A stretch of DNA of 64,000 nt from Enterobacteriaceae endosymbiont of Macroplea appendiculata (lineage in GTDB: Bacteria; Pseudomonadota; Gammaproteobacteria; Enterobacterales; Enterobacteriaceae): the NCBI RefSeq assembly GCF_012571605.1, contig NZ_CP046220.1, positions 250,318-314,317 on the forward strand. The letters are read 5' to 3'. The first letter of the stretch is position 1, and each line of letters begins with the position of its first letter. The translations under genes were made by a program, and so were the position numbers. This document shows positions 36,757-46,140 of this stretch, in pieces. The notes under the pieces were generated by a model. The model did no database searches and was not told where the DNA came from. It saw only the letters and a program-made list of their open reading frames with translations.

Positions 36757-37317
36757 ATGTCAGTTGTAATATTTTTATTTCGTAATGTAATTGATATCTT
36801 AATTTTAATGTTAATATTAAGAATATGGATTTTTTATACGATACAAAATACATATAATACTTTTGCGACATTTATTAATATGTTATCTAAACCAATAGTC
36901 CAACCTATTAAAACTTTTTTCCCTAATATAAAAAATATAGAATTATCGTCAATAATAATTTTAGTTGTATTAATTAATATTAAATATCCTATTTTAATGT
37001 TATTAAATACTAAAAATATACCATTTCATAATTTTATTACATTAATTTTTATTGGTTTCCTTGTATTATGTAAATCCTTAGGATATTTAATATTTTGGTT
37101 AATAACTATACGTTCTGTATTTAGTTGGTTTAATAGAAAATCTAATGACTTTGATTATATATTAATTGTTTTAACAAATCAAATAATACAACCAATACAA
37201 AAAATTATATTACCTATTGGTAATGTAGATATTACTCCATTTATTATTAGTTTAATGTTATATTGTATGAATTTTGTGGCTATGGATCTTTTCCCACAAT
37301 TATGGTTTATAATATAA
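36757..37317 (+). CDS. yggT: YggT family membrane protein
   Basis: YggT has two repeated YGGT domains, each with two membrane segments, and is linked to osmotic or envelope functions in E. coli; its molecular role is uncertain. The 186 residues (E. coli 188) show four hydrophobic segments, and each half contains the signature ending in PI-P-R/K-I (PIVQPIKTFFPNI and PIQKIILPIGNVDITPF). An ATG at 36742 is in frame, but GAGG at 36744-36747 is ideally placed for the ATG at 36757, so I use that start. The gene lies between ruvX and hemW, as yggT lies near hemW in E. coli with yggU and rdgB lost. Confidence 0.88.
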   Translation: MSVVIFLFRNVIDILILMLILRIWIFYTIQNTYNTFATFINMLSKPIVQPIKTFFPNIKNIELSSIIILVVLINIKYPILMLLNTKNIPFHNFITLIFIGFLVLCKSLGYLIFWLITIRSVFSWFNRKSNDFDYILIVLTNQIIQPIQKIILPIGNVDITPFIISLMLYCMNFVAMDLFPQLWFII

Positions 37318-37329
37318 AATTTACATTTT

Positions 37330-38472
37330 ATGTATATGAATAAATATATTAATTGTAGTTTATACATACATATCCCTTGGTGTATTAAAAAATGTTGGTA
37401 TTGTGATTTTTATTCCATAAATATTACTAATAAAAATACATATGAAACAATACAAAAAAAATATATAGATCATATGATTTTAGATCTAAAAAATACTTTG
37501 TTTTTTTTAAAACAACATATATATGTTACAAGTATTTTTTTTGGGGGAGGAACACCAAATTTAATAAAAACAGAATTTATACAGTATTTTTTGCATGAAA
37601 TAAAAAAATTAATATATATTCCACCAAATATAGAAGTATCTATGGAAATCAATCCAACACATAAAAATAATTATAATATGATACAATATAGTAATCAAAT
37701 TAATCGTATTTCTATTGGGGCCCAGAGTTTTAATAAAAAATATTTACATATCTTAGGAAGAATACATACTGTTACAGATATTTATAATACCATAAATATT
37801 TTAACTACAAAACATATAAATAATATTAATATAGATTTAATGTATGGTTTGCCAGGACAAACTTTAGAAGAAATGTCAAGTGATTTACAACAGGCATTAT
37901 CTTTAAACCCAAACCATATTTCGTGGTATCAATTAAGTGTTAAAAATAGTCAGTATAAATATTATCAGTTACCACATGAAGAATTATTATGGGATATGTT
38001 TATATCAGGTCATAAAATTTTTAATAAACATAAATATATACATTATGAAATTTCTTCATTTTCTAAAAGTAAAAAAGATAAATGTCAGCATAATTTAAAT
38101 TATTGGTATAATAAAGATTATTTAGGATTAGGTTGTTCTGCACATAGCAAAATTACAGATATAAACTTTCAAACTATACATATTATGAAAACTAAAAATT
38201 TTCAACAATATATATTAGGTAATTATGTTTCTTATATAAACTATTTTTCTAAAAAAGATAAATTATTTAACTTTTTTTTAAATAGAGCACGTTTGTTTAA
38301 AAAAATAAAAAAAACAGAACTGATAATCAATACTAAATTAACTATGTCTTTTGTTCTGCCATTTATTACACAAGCTATATTATATGGATATTTAAAACAA
38401 AATAATAAATATTTTATAATAACAAAAAAAGGGTATTTATTTCTAAATGATTTTTTAGAAATTTTTATTTAA
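37330..38472 (+). CDS. hemW: HemW, radical SAM heme chaperone-like protein
   Basis: HemW is the radical SAM protein once annotated as an oxygen-independent coproporphyrinogen oxidase; it is now regarded as a heme chaperone. The 380 residues (E. coli 378) have the CxxxCxxC iron-sulfur motif in IPWCIKKCWYCDF, GGGTPN, NRISIGAQSF, LGRIH and DLMYGLPGQTLEE. NLNYWYNKDYLGLGCSAHS and the C-terminal HemN-like domain are present. Its last 8 bases overlap the convergent trmB. Whether this organism still makes or uses heme is not visible from this window. Confidence 0.95.
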   Translation: MYMNKYINCSLYIHIPWCIKKCWYCDFYSINITNKNTYETIQKKYIDHMILDLKNTLFFLKQHIYVTSIFFGGGTPNLIKTEFIQYFLHEIKKLIYIPPNIEVSMEINPTHKNNYNMIQYSNQINRISIGAQSFNKKYLHILGRIHTVTDIYNTINILTTKHINNINIDLMYGLPGQTLEEMSSDLQQALSLNPNHISWYQLSVKNSQYKYYQLPHEELLWDMFISGHKIFNKHKYIHYEISSFSKSKKDKCQHNLNYWYNKDYLGLGCSAHSKITDINFQTIHIMKTKNFQQYILGNYVSYINYFSKKDKLFNFFLNRARLFKKIKKTELIINTKLTMSFVLPFITQAILYGYLKQNNKYFIITKKGYLFLNDFLEIFI

Positions 38473-39163
38473 TTAAAATATATTTTTTATATTCTAAAAA
38501 ATATATTTTACAATTGTTTGTCTTAGCTTTTTTCCAAAATTTTGTTATAAATAAAAATTTTTGTTTATTGATTTTATACATATGTTGATATTCTGTCGAT
38601 GGGTTTACCACATAATTATAATAATGAATATTTTGTATGCATAATCTTATTTTTAAATAATATGTATACGAATCTGTTACTATATATAGTAGTCCATTAT
38701 TTTTAATAAGATTAAAAATAATATTAAGATAATATTGATTAATTAATCTACGTTTATTATGTTTTTGTTTATTCCAAGGATCAGGAAAATATATTTGTAT
38801 TATACTAATAGATTCATTAGCTAACATATATTTTAAAACATAAAAAGCATCATGATATATAAATTTAATATTATTAATATTATGATAAATAACTTGTTGT
38901 AAACATTGAATAATACCTCGTAAATAAACTTCAATACCAATAAAATTATATTGTTGATTATATTTACATAAATTAATGAGTAATTCACCTGAACCAAAAC
39001 CAATATCTAAAATTATTGGTTTTGTATTATTAAATATATATGATAAATTTATTTTTTTTTTTATATATTTAATTTGAAAGATATAAAAATATTTTTGATA
39101 AAATATTTTTATATGGTGACTTATCTTACGAGATCGTTTTACAAAACTTTTAATATAAAACAT
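38465..39163 (-). CDS. trmB: tRNA (guanine-N7-)-methyltransferase
   Basis: TrmB methylates G46 in the tRNA variable loop. The 232 residues (E. coli 239) keep the SAM site ILDIGFGSGELLINL, GIEVYLRGI, the HDA motif and the catalytic/tRNA-binding IYFPDPWNKQKHNKRR. The N-terminal 40 residues are rich in Lys and Tyr and poorly conserved. It is convergent with hemW (8-base overlap) and divergent from yggX across 84 bases; mutY, next to it in E. coli, is missing. Confidence 0.94.
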   Translation of the reverse strand: MFYIKSFVKRSRKISHHIKIFYQKYFYIFQIKYIKKKINLSYIFNNTKPIILDIGFGSGELLINLCKYNQQYNFIGIEVYLRGIIQCLQQVIYHNINNIKFIYHDAFYVLKYMLANESISIIQIYFPDPWNKQKHNKRRLINQYYLNIIFNLIKNNGLLYIVTDSYTYYLKIRLCIQNIHYYNYVVNPSTEYQHMYKINKQKFLFITKFWKKAKTNNCKIYFLEYKKYILIK

Positions 39164-39247
39164 AATCTTTTTCCATTTATATAAACAAAAACACTATTAA
39201 TATAGTATATTAATATTTATCAATATAAATAAAGAGAATATTATATA

Positions 39248-39478
39248 ATGAGAAAAATTTTTTGTCACCATTATAACATGTTATTAATTGGATTAGAACA
39301 TGTTGTATATCCTGGTAAATTAGGAGAAAAAATATTTCATCAAATATCACGTAAAGCATGGGATAAATGGTTGATACAACAAACTAAACTAATTAATGAA
39401 CATAATTTAAATATGAATAATATTAAACATATTGAATTCTTAGAACAAAAGATGACAGATTTTTTATTTAAAAAATAA
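39248..39478 (+). CDS. yggX: YggX-type iron-trafficking / Fe-S protection protein, shortened
   Basis: YggX protects iron-sulfur clusters against oxidative damage. The protein has 76 residues against 91 in E. coli: IFCHHY with the conserved Cys, VVYPGKLGEKIFHQISRKAW, KQTKLINEHNLNM and LEQKMTDFLF are all recognisable, and the frame then ends, losing about 13 C-terminal residues of the acidic tail. The conserved fold ends about there, so it may be functional. It fits the presence of MiaB and HemW, which need Fe-S clusters. Confidence 0.92.
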   Translation: MRKIFCHHYNMLLIGLEHVVYPGKLGEKIFHQISRKAWDKWLIQQTKLINEHNLNMNNIKHIEFLEQKMTDFLFKK

Positions 39479-39494
39479 TATTGTAAAAATTTTG

Positions 39495-39567
39495 TGGAGC
39501 TAAGCGGATTTGAACCGCTGACCCTCTGTGTGCAAAACAGATGCTCTACCAACTGAGCTATAGCCCC
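39495..39567 (-). tRNA. alaT: tRNA-Ala (anticodon UGC)
   Basis: Acceptor GGGGCTA/TAGCTCC with one G-U pair, the identity pair G3-U70 present, anticodon stem TCTGT/ACAGA around TTTGCAC (anticodon TGC), T arm GCGGTTCAAATCCGC. It is followed by ACAA, so CCA is not encoded. It lies 15 bases after tRNA-Ile in the order of the rRNA spacer, but no rRNA gene follows. Confidence 0.97.
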
Positions 39568-39582
39568 ATAAAATCTATTTAA

Positions 39583-39656
39583 TAGGCTTGAGTGGATTCG
39601 AACCACCGACCTCACCCTTATCAGGGGTGTGCTCTAACCATCTGAGCTACAAGCCT
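39583..39656 (-). tRNA. ileT: tRNA-Ile (anticodon GAU)
   Basis: Acceptor AGGCTTG/CAAGCCT, D arm, anticodon stem CACCC/GGGTG around CTGATAA (anticodon GAT), T arm GGTGGTTCGAATCCACT. Nearly identical to the E. coli tRNA-Ile of the rrn spacer. CCA is absent. In E. coli the Ile-Ala pair sits between 16S and 23S rRNA; here rmuC lies 81 bases upstream on the opposite strand. Confidence 0.97.
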
Positions 39657-39674
39657 AATATTCATTATATGATA

Positions 39675-39703
39675 ATTAACCCATATTTATTACTAAATGT
39701 CAA
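39675..39703 (-). promoter_or_regulatory. Candidate promoter of the orphan Ile-Ala tRNA pair
   Basis: On the minus strand a perfect TTGACA (39698-39703) is followed after 17 bases by GTTAAT (39675-39680), 19 bases before tRNA-Ile. The perfect -35 box, rare in this composition, supports an independent transcription unit. Confidence 0.5.
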
Positions 39704-39737
39704 CTGAAATATTAATTAAACAAGGTTTATATTTAAC

Positions 39738-41153
39738 ATGATATTAATAAATTATAAATATATCTTTTTGTTAATAGAAATATTCACACTAATAATTTTT
39801 AAATTTCTTTATCAAAAACAATATATTAATTTTATGCATAAATTATGTCAAAAAAAAAAGATAATAAATACATATATATCCAAAGAACATAAATATAATG
39901 TTATAAAAAATAAAATAATAAAATACAAAGAAAAAAATATATTTTTAAAAAGAAAATTTAAAAAAGTTGAAATAATATGTATTCAAAATACAGAAAAATT
40001 AGAATATCTAAAATCTTGTCAACAAGATAATATAAATTTTAAAAATATTATTTTACAACAAACAAATAAAATAGCGGAGTTAAAATCTGAAATTAAAGTT
40101 GTCACGAATAAATTTTATGATAACAAAATTTATTTTCATCAAAAAGAAAAATTTATTACAGATAATTATAATAAATTATACGAACAGTTTCAAAAATTAA
40201 CTAATAAAATTGACGAACAAAATAATAATGATATGATTAATAATTTATATCCTTTTAAAAAACAGATCGAAACATTTCAAAAAATTATTGAAGAAAATAT
40301 ACATAAAGAATCTATAGAACGTAATATTTTTATATATGAATTAAAAAAATTAAAAAAATTAAATATGCACATTTCACAAGAAGCTAATAATTTGACTCAA
40401 GCTTTAAAAGGTAATAATAAATTACAAGGTAATTGGGGTGAATTTATTTTAATAAAAATATTAGAAGAATCTGGTTTAAGACAAGGACATGAGTATGAAC
40501 TGCAAAAAAAAATATATATAATAGAACATGAAAAAACTTTACAACCAGATGTAATTATTAAATTACCTAATAATAATAATATTATTATTGATGCTAAAGT
40601 AACATTGGTTTCTTATGAAGAATATTATAATAGTGATGATAAAATTATACGTAAACAAGCTTTAAATAAATATATTTTATCTATTAAGAACCATCTACGT
40701 TTATTATATAATAAAAATTATCATGATTTATATAATGTTACAGCATTAGATTATATTATAATGTTCATTCCAATAGAATCTGCATTTTTATTAGCTATTA
40801 ATCATACACCTTCAATGTTATATGAAGCACTTAAATATAATATTATGATTACTTGTCCAACAACATTAATGATTGCATTAAAAACTATTTATAATTTATG
40901 GACTGTAGATAAAAAAAATGAAAATGCTATTTTATTAGCTAATAAAGCAACAAAATTATATAATAAAATTAAATTATTTATAGATGATATATTAACTTTT
41001 GAAAAAAATTTAAATAAATTACAACATAATTATAGTATTATTATGAAAAAATTATTACAAGGAAGAAGTAATATTGTTACACAAGCTGAAAGTTTTAAAG
41101 ATTTAGGTATTGAAGTGACTAAAAAAATTAATACAAATTTTATTAATAAATAA
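39738..41153 (+). CDS. rmuC: RmuC-family DNA recombination protein
   Basis: RmuC limits recombination between inverted repeats in E. coli and carries a PD-(D/E)XK nuclease-like fold. The 471 residues (E. coli 475) have an N-terminal membrane segment, a long Lys/Asn/Gln-rich coiled-coil stretch from about residue 50 to 220, then the conserved domain with GNWGEFILIKILEESGLRQG, QPDVIIKLPNNNNIIIDAK and MFIPIESAF. The IIDAK supplies the Asp and Lys of the nuclease motif. SD AAGG precedes ATG. Its retention in so small a genome is notable because most recombination genes are usually lost. Confidence 0.92.
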   Translation: MILINYKYIFLLIEIFTLIIFKFLYQKQYINFMHKLCQKKKIINTYISKEHKYNVIKNKIIKYKEKNIFLKRKFKKVEIICIQNTEKLEYLKSCQQDNINFKNIILQQTNKIAELKSEIKVVTNKFYDNKIYFHQKEKFITDNYNKLYEQFQKLTNKIDEQNNNDMINNLYPFKKQIETFQKIIEENIHKESIERNIFIYELKKLKKLNMHISQEANNLTQALKGNNKLQGNWGEFILIKILEESGLRQGHEYELQKKIYIIEHEKTLQPDVIIKLPNNNNIIIDAKVTLVSYEEYYNSDDKIIRKQALNKYILSIKNHLRLLYNKNYHDLYNVTALDYIIMFIPIESAFLLAINHTPSMLYEALKYNIMITCPTTLMIALKTIYNLWTVDKKNENAILLANKATKLYNKIKLFIDDILTFEKNLNKLQHNYSIIMKKLLQGRSNIVTQAESFKDLGIEVTKKINTNFINK

Positions 41154-41171
41154 ATTTTTGGATCAAAATAT

Positions 41172-41963
41172 ATGTTTGATATTAGTGTTAATTTAACTCA
41201 TGTACGATTTAGTAAAGATAGAGAACTAATAATTAATCGAGCGATACAAAATAATATTAACGGTATGTTAATTATTGGAAGTACTATTCAAGATAGTAAA
41301 TTAGCATGTCGTATTGCTATGGAATATACATTTTGTTGGTCATCAGTTGGTATACATCCTCATTATGCTAATTTATGGACCAAAAATTCATCTAAAAAAA
41401 TATCTTCTTTAATAGAACATAATACTATTAAAATAATTATGTTAGGAGAATGCGGCTTAGATTATTATAGAAACTATTCTTCTATAAAAGAACAATTATA
41501 TGTTTTTCATGCACAATTAGAATTAGCTGAACAATATAATTTACCTGTATTATTACATTGTCGTAATGCGTTTAGTGATTTTACTACTATACTCCAAAAA
41601 TGGATAGGTAGAATACCTATGTCAATTATACACTGTTTTTCAGGAAATCAATATGAATTAGAAAAATGTTTAGACATAAATCTAGCTATTGGTATCTCAG
41701 AAACATTTTTTAATAAAAAATATCGTTTAGCATCGTATGATGATATTCTTTTAATACCGCAAAATAAGCTTGTTACTGGATCTGATTCTCCATATTTATT
41801 ATTTAAAGATAAATATCCTAATATATATACAAAATACAAAGGACGTAACGAACCTTCTTTACTATATAATTTAGTAAAAAAAATTTCTTTATACAGAAAT
41901 GAAGATTTTTATACGTTGCAACATATAACAGAACGTAATGCACGTGTTTTATTACGTATTTAA
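41172..41963 (+). CDS. tatD: TatD-family metal-dependent deoxyribonuclease
   Basis: TatD is a TIM-barrel hydrolase with DNase activity (3'-5' exonuclease in E. coli). The 263 residues (E. coli 260) show VGIHPHYA, GECGLDYYRN, LLHCRNA, IHCFSGN and the last Asp in GSDSPYLL. E. coli has ETDAPYLL there, so the Glu is Gly but the metal Asp remains. MFDISVNLT, without the HxH of the broader family, is the TatD type. It follows rmuC by 18 bases; tatABC are not in the window. Confidence 0.94.
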   Translation: MFDISVNLTHVRFSKDRELIINRAIQNNINGMLIIGSTIQDSKLACRIAMEYTFCWSSVGIHPHYANLWTKNSSKKISSLIEHNTIKIIMLGECGLDYYRNYSSIKEQLYVFHAQLELAEQYNLPVLLHCRNAFSDFTTILQKWIGRIPMSIIHCFSGNQYELEKCLDINLAIGISETFFNKKYRLASYDDILLIPQNKLVTGSDSPYLLFKDKYPNIYTKYKGRNEPSLLYNLVKKISLYRNEDFYTLQHITERNARVLLRI

Positions 41964-42060
41964 AAAATTGCAAATGATTATATATTTAATTATTATGTTA
42001 TAAAAAATAATAACAACATTACTATAGATTTTATTTATTAAAATTAAGGAAAAATTAATA

Positions 42061-43464
42061 ATGGAATTATTAACTAATATAGTTGACATAATATCAGAAA
42101 AAATTACGGTTGACACTAAAATTATTATAAAAGGTTGGGTACGTTGTAAAAGACATTCTAAAAATAATATATCTTTTATTGATGTATATGATGGTTCTTG
42201 TCCACAAGATATGCAAATTATTGTAAAGAAAAAAGATATTCATAACTATGATCATGAAATACTATTAATAACTACTGGATGCTCTATAAGTATTACTGGT
42301 AAACTTAGTTTATCACTGAAAAAAAAACAAAAATATGAAGTATATGCAAAAAAAATAAAAATTTTAGGTTGGGTCAAAAATCCTGGTACATATCCTATTT
42401 CAACAAAACAACATACTTTAGAATATTTACGAGAAGTTGCTCATTTACGTGCAAGAACTAAAATTATTAGTAGTATTATGCGTTTGAAACATAATATTAT
42501 TATGTATATACAACATTTTTTACATAAAAAAAATTTTTTTTGGATACATACACCTATTATTACTACTTTAGATACTGAAGGATGTAGTAAAATGTTTAAT
42601 ATCACAACTTTAAACAATAATATGATTCAAAATAATACTCATGATACAATTAATAAATATCATTTCTTTAATAAAAAATCATTTTTAACAGTATCAGGAC
42701 AGTTACATTTGGAAACATACGCATGTGCAATGTCAAAAGTATATACTTTTGGTCCAACATTTAGAGCAGAAAATTCTAATACAACACGACATTTAGCTGA
42801 ATTTTGGATGTTAGAAATTGAAATAGCATTTGCTACATTATTTGATATAATACATTTTGTAAAAAAAATGTTACAGTATGTTTGCAAAAAACTATTAAGA
42901 AATAATCTTGATGAAATTAATTTTTTATCTTCTAAAACTAAACAAAATTTATTAGAAAAAATTAATAAGATACAATTAAAAAAATATTATACTATAGAAT
43001 ATACAAAAGCTATAGATATTTTACAAGAAAGTAAAATATCAGGATTAAATGCAATTTCTTGGGGAGAAGATTTATCTATAGAACATGAAAAATATTTAAC
43101 AAATCAATATTTTAATAATCCAGTTATAATATATAATTATCCAAAACATATTAAAGCATTTTATATGTATTTAAATACAGATAATAAAACTGTAGCTTCA
43201 ATGGATATATTATTTCCTGGTATTGGAGAAATAATTGGTGGATCACAAAGAGAACACAGAATTAATATTTTAGATCAAAGATTATCAGAAAAAAATTTAG
43301 ATAAAACAAACTATTGGTGGTATAGAGATATAAGAAAATATGGTACAGTCCAACATTCTGGTTGTGGAATAGGTTTTGAACGGTTAGTATCATACTTAAC
43401 TGGTATAAAAAATATAAAAGATATTATTCCATATGCACGTACACCACATAATGCATTATTTTAA
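42061..43464 (+). CDS. asnS: Asparaginyl-tRNA synthetase
   Basis: AsnS charges tRNA-Asn. The 467 residues (E. coli 466) comprise an N-terminal OB-fold anticodon domain (KGWVRCKRHSKNNISFIDV) and a class II catalytic core: motif 1 region in the HTPIITTLDTEG segment, motif 2 TFRAENSNTTRHLAEFWM and motif 3 GIGFERLVSYLTG. SD AAGGAA stands 10 bases before the ATG. The last 4 bases overlap the convergent gloC. The presence of AsnS means Asn-tRNA does not depend on an amidotransferase. Confidence 0.97.
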   Translation: MELLTNIVDIISEKITVDTKIIIKGWVRCKRHSKNNISFIDVYDGSCPQDMQIIVKKKDIHNYDHEILLITTGCSISITGKLSLSLKKKQKYEVYAKKIKILGWVKNPGTYPISTKQHTLEYLREVAHLRARTKIISSIMRLKHNIIMYIQHFLHKKNFFWIHTPIITTLDTEGCSKMFNITTLNNNMIQNNTHDTINKYHFFNKKSFLTVSGQLHLETYACAMSKVYTFGPTFRAENSNTTRHLAEFWMLEIEIAFATLFDIIHFVKKMLQYVCKKLLRNNLDEINFLSSKTKQNLLEKINKIQLKKYYTIEYTKAIDILQESKISGLNAISWGEDLSIEHEKYLTNQYFNNPVIIYNYPKHIKAFYMYLNTDNKTVASMDILFPGIGEIIGGSQREHRINILDQRLSEKNLDKTNYWWYRDIRKYGTVQHSGCGIGFERLVSYLTGIKNIKDIIPYARTPHNALF

Positions 43465-44129
43465 ATATAATTTATATTTTTATTTTTTAAAATTTTTATA
43501 ATATGTTGGTTATATTTTTTTATTTTAAATAAATATATTGGTTTTTCGTGTCCTGGTAAAATTAAAGTTTGTGAATTTAAAGATAAAATATACTGTTTTA
43601 TTGATGTTAATAATTTTAAATAATTACTATAAGGGAAATCAGTTCTACCAATACTATTTGGAAATAGTATATCTCCAGATATTAAAATGTTTGTTGTTTG
43701 ATTATAATATATAACATGTCCTGGTGTATGTCCTGGACAATGATACACAATAAATAATATTTGTCCTAAATAAATATTTTGTTTGTGTTTAACCCAATAA
43801 TTATCTTTATATATACAATATGGTAAATTAAAATACATGGCTTGAAATTTTAAATTTTTTATCAAAATAATATCATTTTCATGTGGTCCGATTATTGGAA
43901 TATGATATTTTTTAGATAAAACATATGCAGTACCAATATGATCTAAATGACAATGTGTAATTAATATAATTTTAATCAGTAATTTATATTGACGTAATAA
44001 ATTATCAATAATATTACTAATATTACTACTGCTACCTGGATCAATAATAGCTGCACACAATGTTTTTTTACACCATACTATATAACAATTTTGTTTAAAC
44101 GATGTTAAAACAATTCTAATATAATTCAT
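43461..44129 (-). CDS. gloC: Metallo-beta-lactamase fold hydrolase, hydroxyacylglutathione hydrolase type II (GloC/YcbL)
   Basis: GloC hydrolyses S-lactoylglutathione in the glyoxalase path. The 222 residues (E. coli YcbL 215) align end to end: SFKQNCYIVWC, the dinuclear zinc motif THCHLDHIGTA, YHCPGHTPGHV, ISGDILF with the bridging Asp, and LPGHEKP with the last His. It is YcbL rather than GloB by length and because it lacks the C-terminal HAGH domain. asnS is near ycbL in E. coli too. The exact physiological substrate here is uncertain. Confidence 0.9.
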   Translation of the reverse strand: MNYIRIVLTSFKQNCYIVWCKKTLCAAIIDPGSSSNISNIIDNLLRQYKLLIKIILITHCHLDHIGTAYVLSKKYHIPIIGPHENDIILIKNLKFQAMYFNLPYCIYKDNYWVKHKQNIYLGQILFIVYHCPGHTPGHVIYYNQTTNILISGDILFPNSIGRTDFPYSNYLKLLTSIKQYILSLNSQTLILPGHEKPIYLFKIKKYNQHIIKILKNKNINYI

Positions 44130-44183
44130 ATATTGTTTTTTTTAATAAAAGACAGATTTTATTAGGTTTATTAAAATAATATT

Positions 44184-45848
44184 TTATTCACATTTAGCTG
44201 CTTTAAAAGCTTCTGTCATAACATTAGTAAATTTTTCAGTTTGTTTATTATTTATATTATGTTTAACAGATGATTCAATATCTTTCAAACGTAATTTTAT
44301 ATGTACCACACGATTTTTTTTATCTATAGAATTTATTTTACCTTCTATATTTTCACCAATTTTAAAATATTTTTGTATATGTTGATTACTATAATTATCA
44401 TGGTCACTAAATTTAACATATCCAAGAATATTATTACTTAATTGTATAGTTACAGTTTTATTTTTAATAACAATAATTTTACCAATAACTATATTATTTT
44501 GTTTTAATTTTTTATAATATAAATCTAAAGGATCATCTTGTAATTGTTTAATACCTAATGATATTCTTTCACGTTCGGAGTCTACTTGTAATACAATAGC
44601 AGATATATTATCACCTTTTTTATATTGTTTAACAACTTCTTCACTATTTTGTTCCCAAGATAAATCTGAAATATGTACTAAACCATCTATACCGCCTTCT
44701 AAACCAATAAAAATACCAAAATCTGTTATCGATTTTATTTTTCCTTGTACTTTTTCTCCTTTGTGATGTTTTTTAGCAAATGATAACCAAGGATTAACGG
44801 TACATTGCTTAATGCCTAATGATATTCTTCTACGTTCTTCATCGATATCTAAAACCATTACTTCTACATGATGATTAACTTGTACTTTTTTAGTAGGATG
44901 AATATTCTTATTCGTCCAATCCATTTCAGAAATATGTACTAAACCTTCAATACCATTTTCAATTTCTACAAAACAACCATAATCAGTTAAATTAGTTACT
45001 TTACCTGTTAATTTAGTATTAATTGGATAACGTTTAGAAATAGAAATCCATGGATCTTCTCCTAGTTGTTTTAATCCTAAAGATACACGTGTTTTTTCTT
45101 TATCAAATTTTAAAATTTTAACAAATATTTCTTCACCTATACTAACTATTTCACTAGGATGTTTAACGCGTTTCCAGGACATATCAGTAATATGTAATAA
45201 ACCATCTACACCACCTAAATCTACAAAAGCGCCATAATCTGTTAAATTTTTTACTAAACCTTTAATTTTTAATCCTTCATTTAAACTATTAAGTAATTGT
45301 TCTCTCTCAGCACTATGTTCAGATTCTATTACGGCTTTTCTAGAAACAACTACATTATTACGTTTTTGATCTAGTTTAATTACTTTAAATTCTAATTCTT
45401 TACCTTCTAAATGGAAACTATCTTTTATAGGTCTAATATCCACTAATGAACCTGGTAAAAAAGCACGTATACCATTTAAATCAACGGTAAAACCTCCTTT
45501 TACTTTACCATTAATAATACCATTAATATTAGTTTTACCCAATTGTGCTTTTTCTAATAGCATCCAAGATTCGTATCTTTTAGCTTTTTCTCTTGAAAGG
45601 ATAGTTTCACCAAAACCATCTTCTATGGCATCTAGAGCAACATCAATAGTATCTCCTTGCTTAATTTCTAATAAACCTTGATTATTTTTAAATTGTTCTA
45701 TAGGTATAGAAGATTCAGATTTAAATCCAGCATCAACTAATACAATATCTTTTTTTATAGAAATAACAGTTCCTTTAACAATCGAACCAATATTAGTAAT
45801 TTGTTTTTTTATTGTTTTTTCAAATAATTGAGTAAAAGATTCAACCAT
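44184..45848 (-). CDS. rpsA: 30S ribosomal protein S1
   Basis: S1 binds mRNA leaders and is needed for initiation on structured or weakly SD-led mRNAs. The 554 residues (E. coli 557) contain six S1 repeats, the first two degenerate and ribosome-binding, the next four with typical G-F/Y-G-hFV-hHIS motifs ([60 protein letters not shown]). The end EAFKAAKCE corresponds to E. coli EAFKAAKGE, so it is complete. cmk upstream and ihfB downstream, its E. coli neighbours, are missing. Many genes here lack strong SD sequences, which makes S1 important. Confidence 0.98.
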   Translation of the reverse strand: MVESFTQLFEKTIKKQITNIGSIVKGTVISIKKDIVLVDAGFKSESSIPIEQFKNNQGLLEIKQGDTIDVALDAIEDGFGETILSREKAKRYESWMLLEKAQLGKTNINGIINGKVKGGFTVDLNGIRAFLPGSLVDIRPIKDSFHLEGKELEFKVIKLDQKRNNVVVSRKAVIESEHSAEREQLLNSLNEGLKIKGLVKNLTDYGAFVDLGGVDGLLHITDMSWKRVKHPSEIVSIGEEIFVKILKFDKEKTRVSLGLKQLGEDPWISISKRYPINTKLTGKVTNLTDYGCFVEIENGIEGLVHISEMDWTNKNIHPTKKVQVNHHVEVMVLDIDEERRRISLGIKQCTVNPWLSFAKKHHKGEKVQGKIKSITDFGIFIGLEGGIDGLVHISDLSWEQNSEEVVKQYKKGDNISAIVLQVDSERERISLGIKQLQDDPLDLYYKKLKQNNIVIGKIIVIKNKTVTIQLSNNILGYVKFSDHDNYSNQHIQKYFKIGENIEGKINSIDKKNRVVHIKLRLKDIESSVKHNINNKQTEKFTNVMTEAFKAAKCE

Positions 45849-46140
45849 ATTATTAACTTTTTATTTTTATTAATAATGCTTACATCATATTAAGTATTAT
45901 TAAAAATAGAAAGCATAAAATTCCATTTCATGCATATATGATTACATATTTTTTAAAAAAATATATAACTAATATATATTATTAATTGTAATATTATGTA
46001 TTTATCACATGAATATATATACATTAATAATTATTTATGTATAAATTTAATTTAACATATAATAATATGTTTCTGCAACCATCTCATCAACTTTATATAA
46101 GATATTATGATTATTATAAATACTTTATTATTAATAAAAC
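45849..46140. other. 292-base A/T-rich gap between aroA and rpsA
   Basis: In E. coli cmk lies here. I could find no readable cytidylate kinase remnant, no RNA gene and no strong hairpin. The rpsA promoter and leader must be in this stretch. Confidence 0.55.

Noticed and set aside
39340..39615. Minus-strand 91-codon ORF over tRNA-Ala and yggX
   Set aside because: Its apparent protein is the translated tRNA-Ala gene (the GAIAQLVEHLFCTQRVSGS type artefact).
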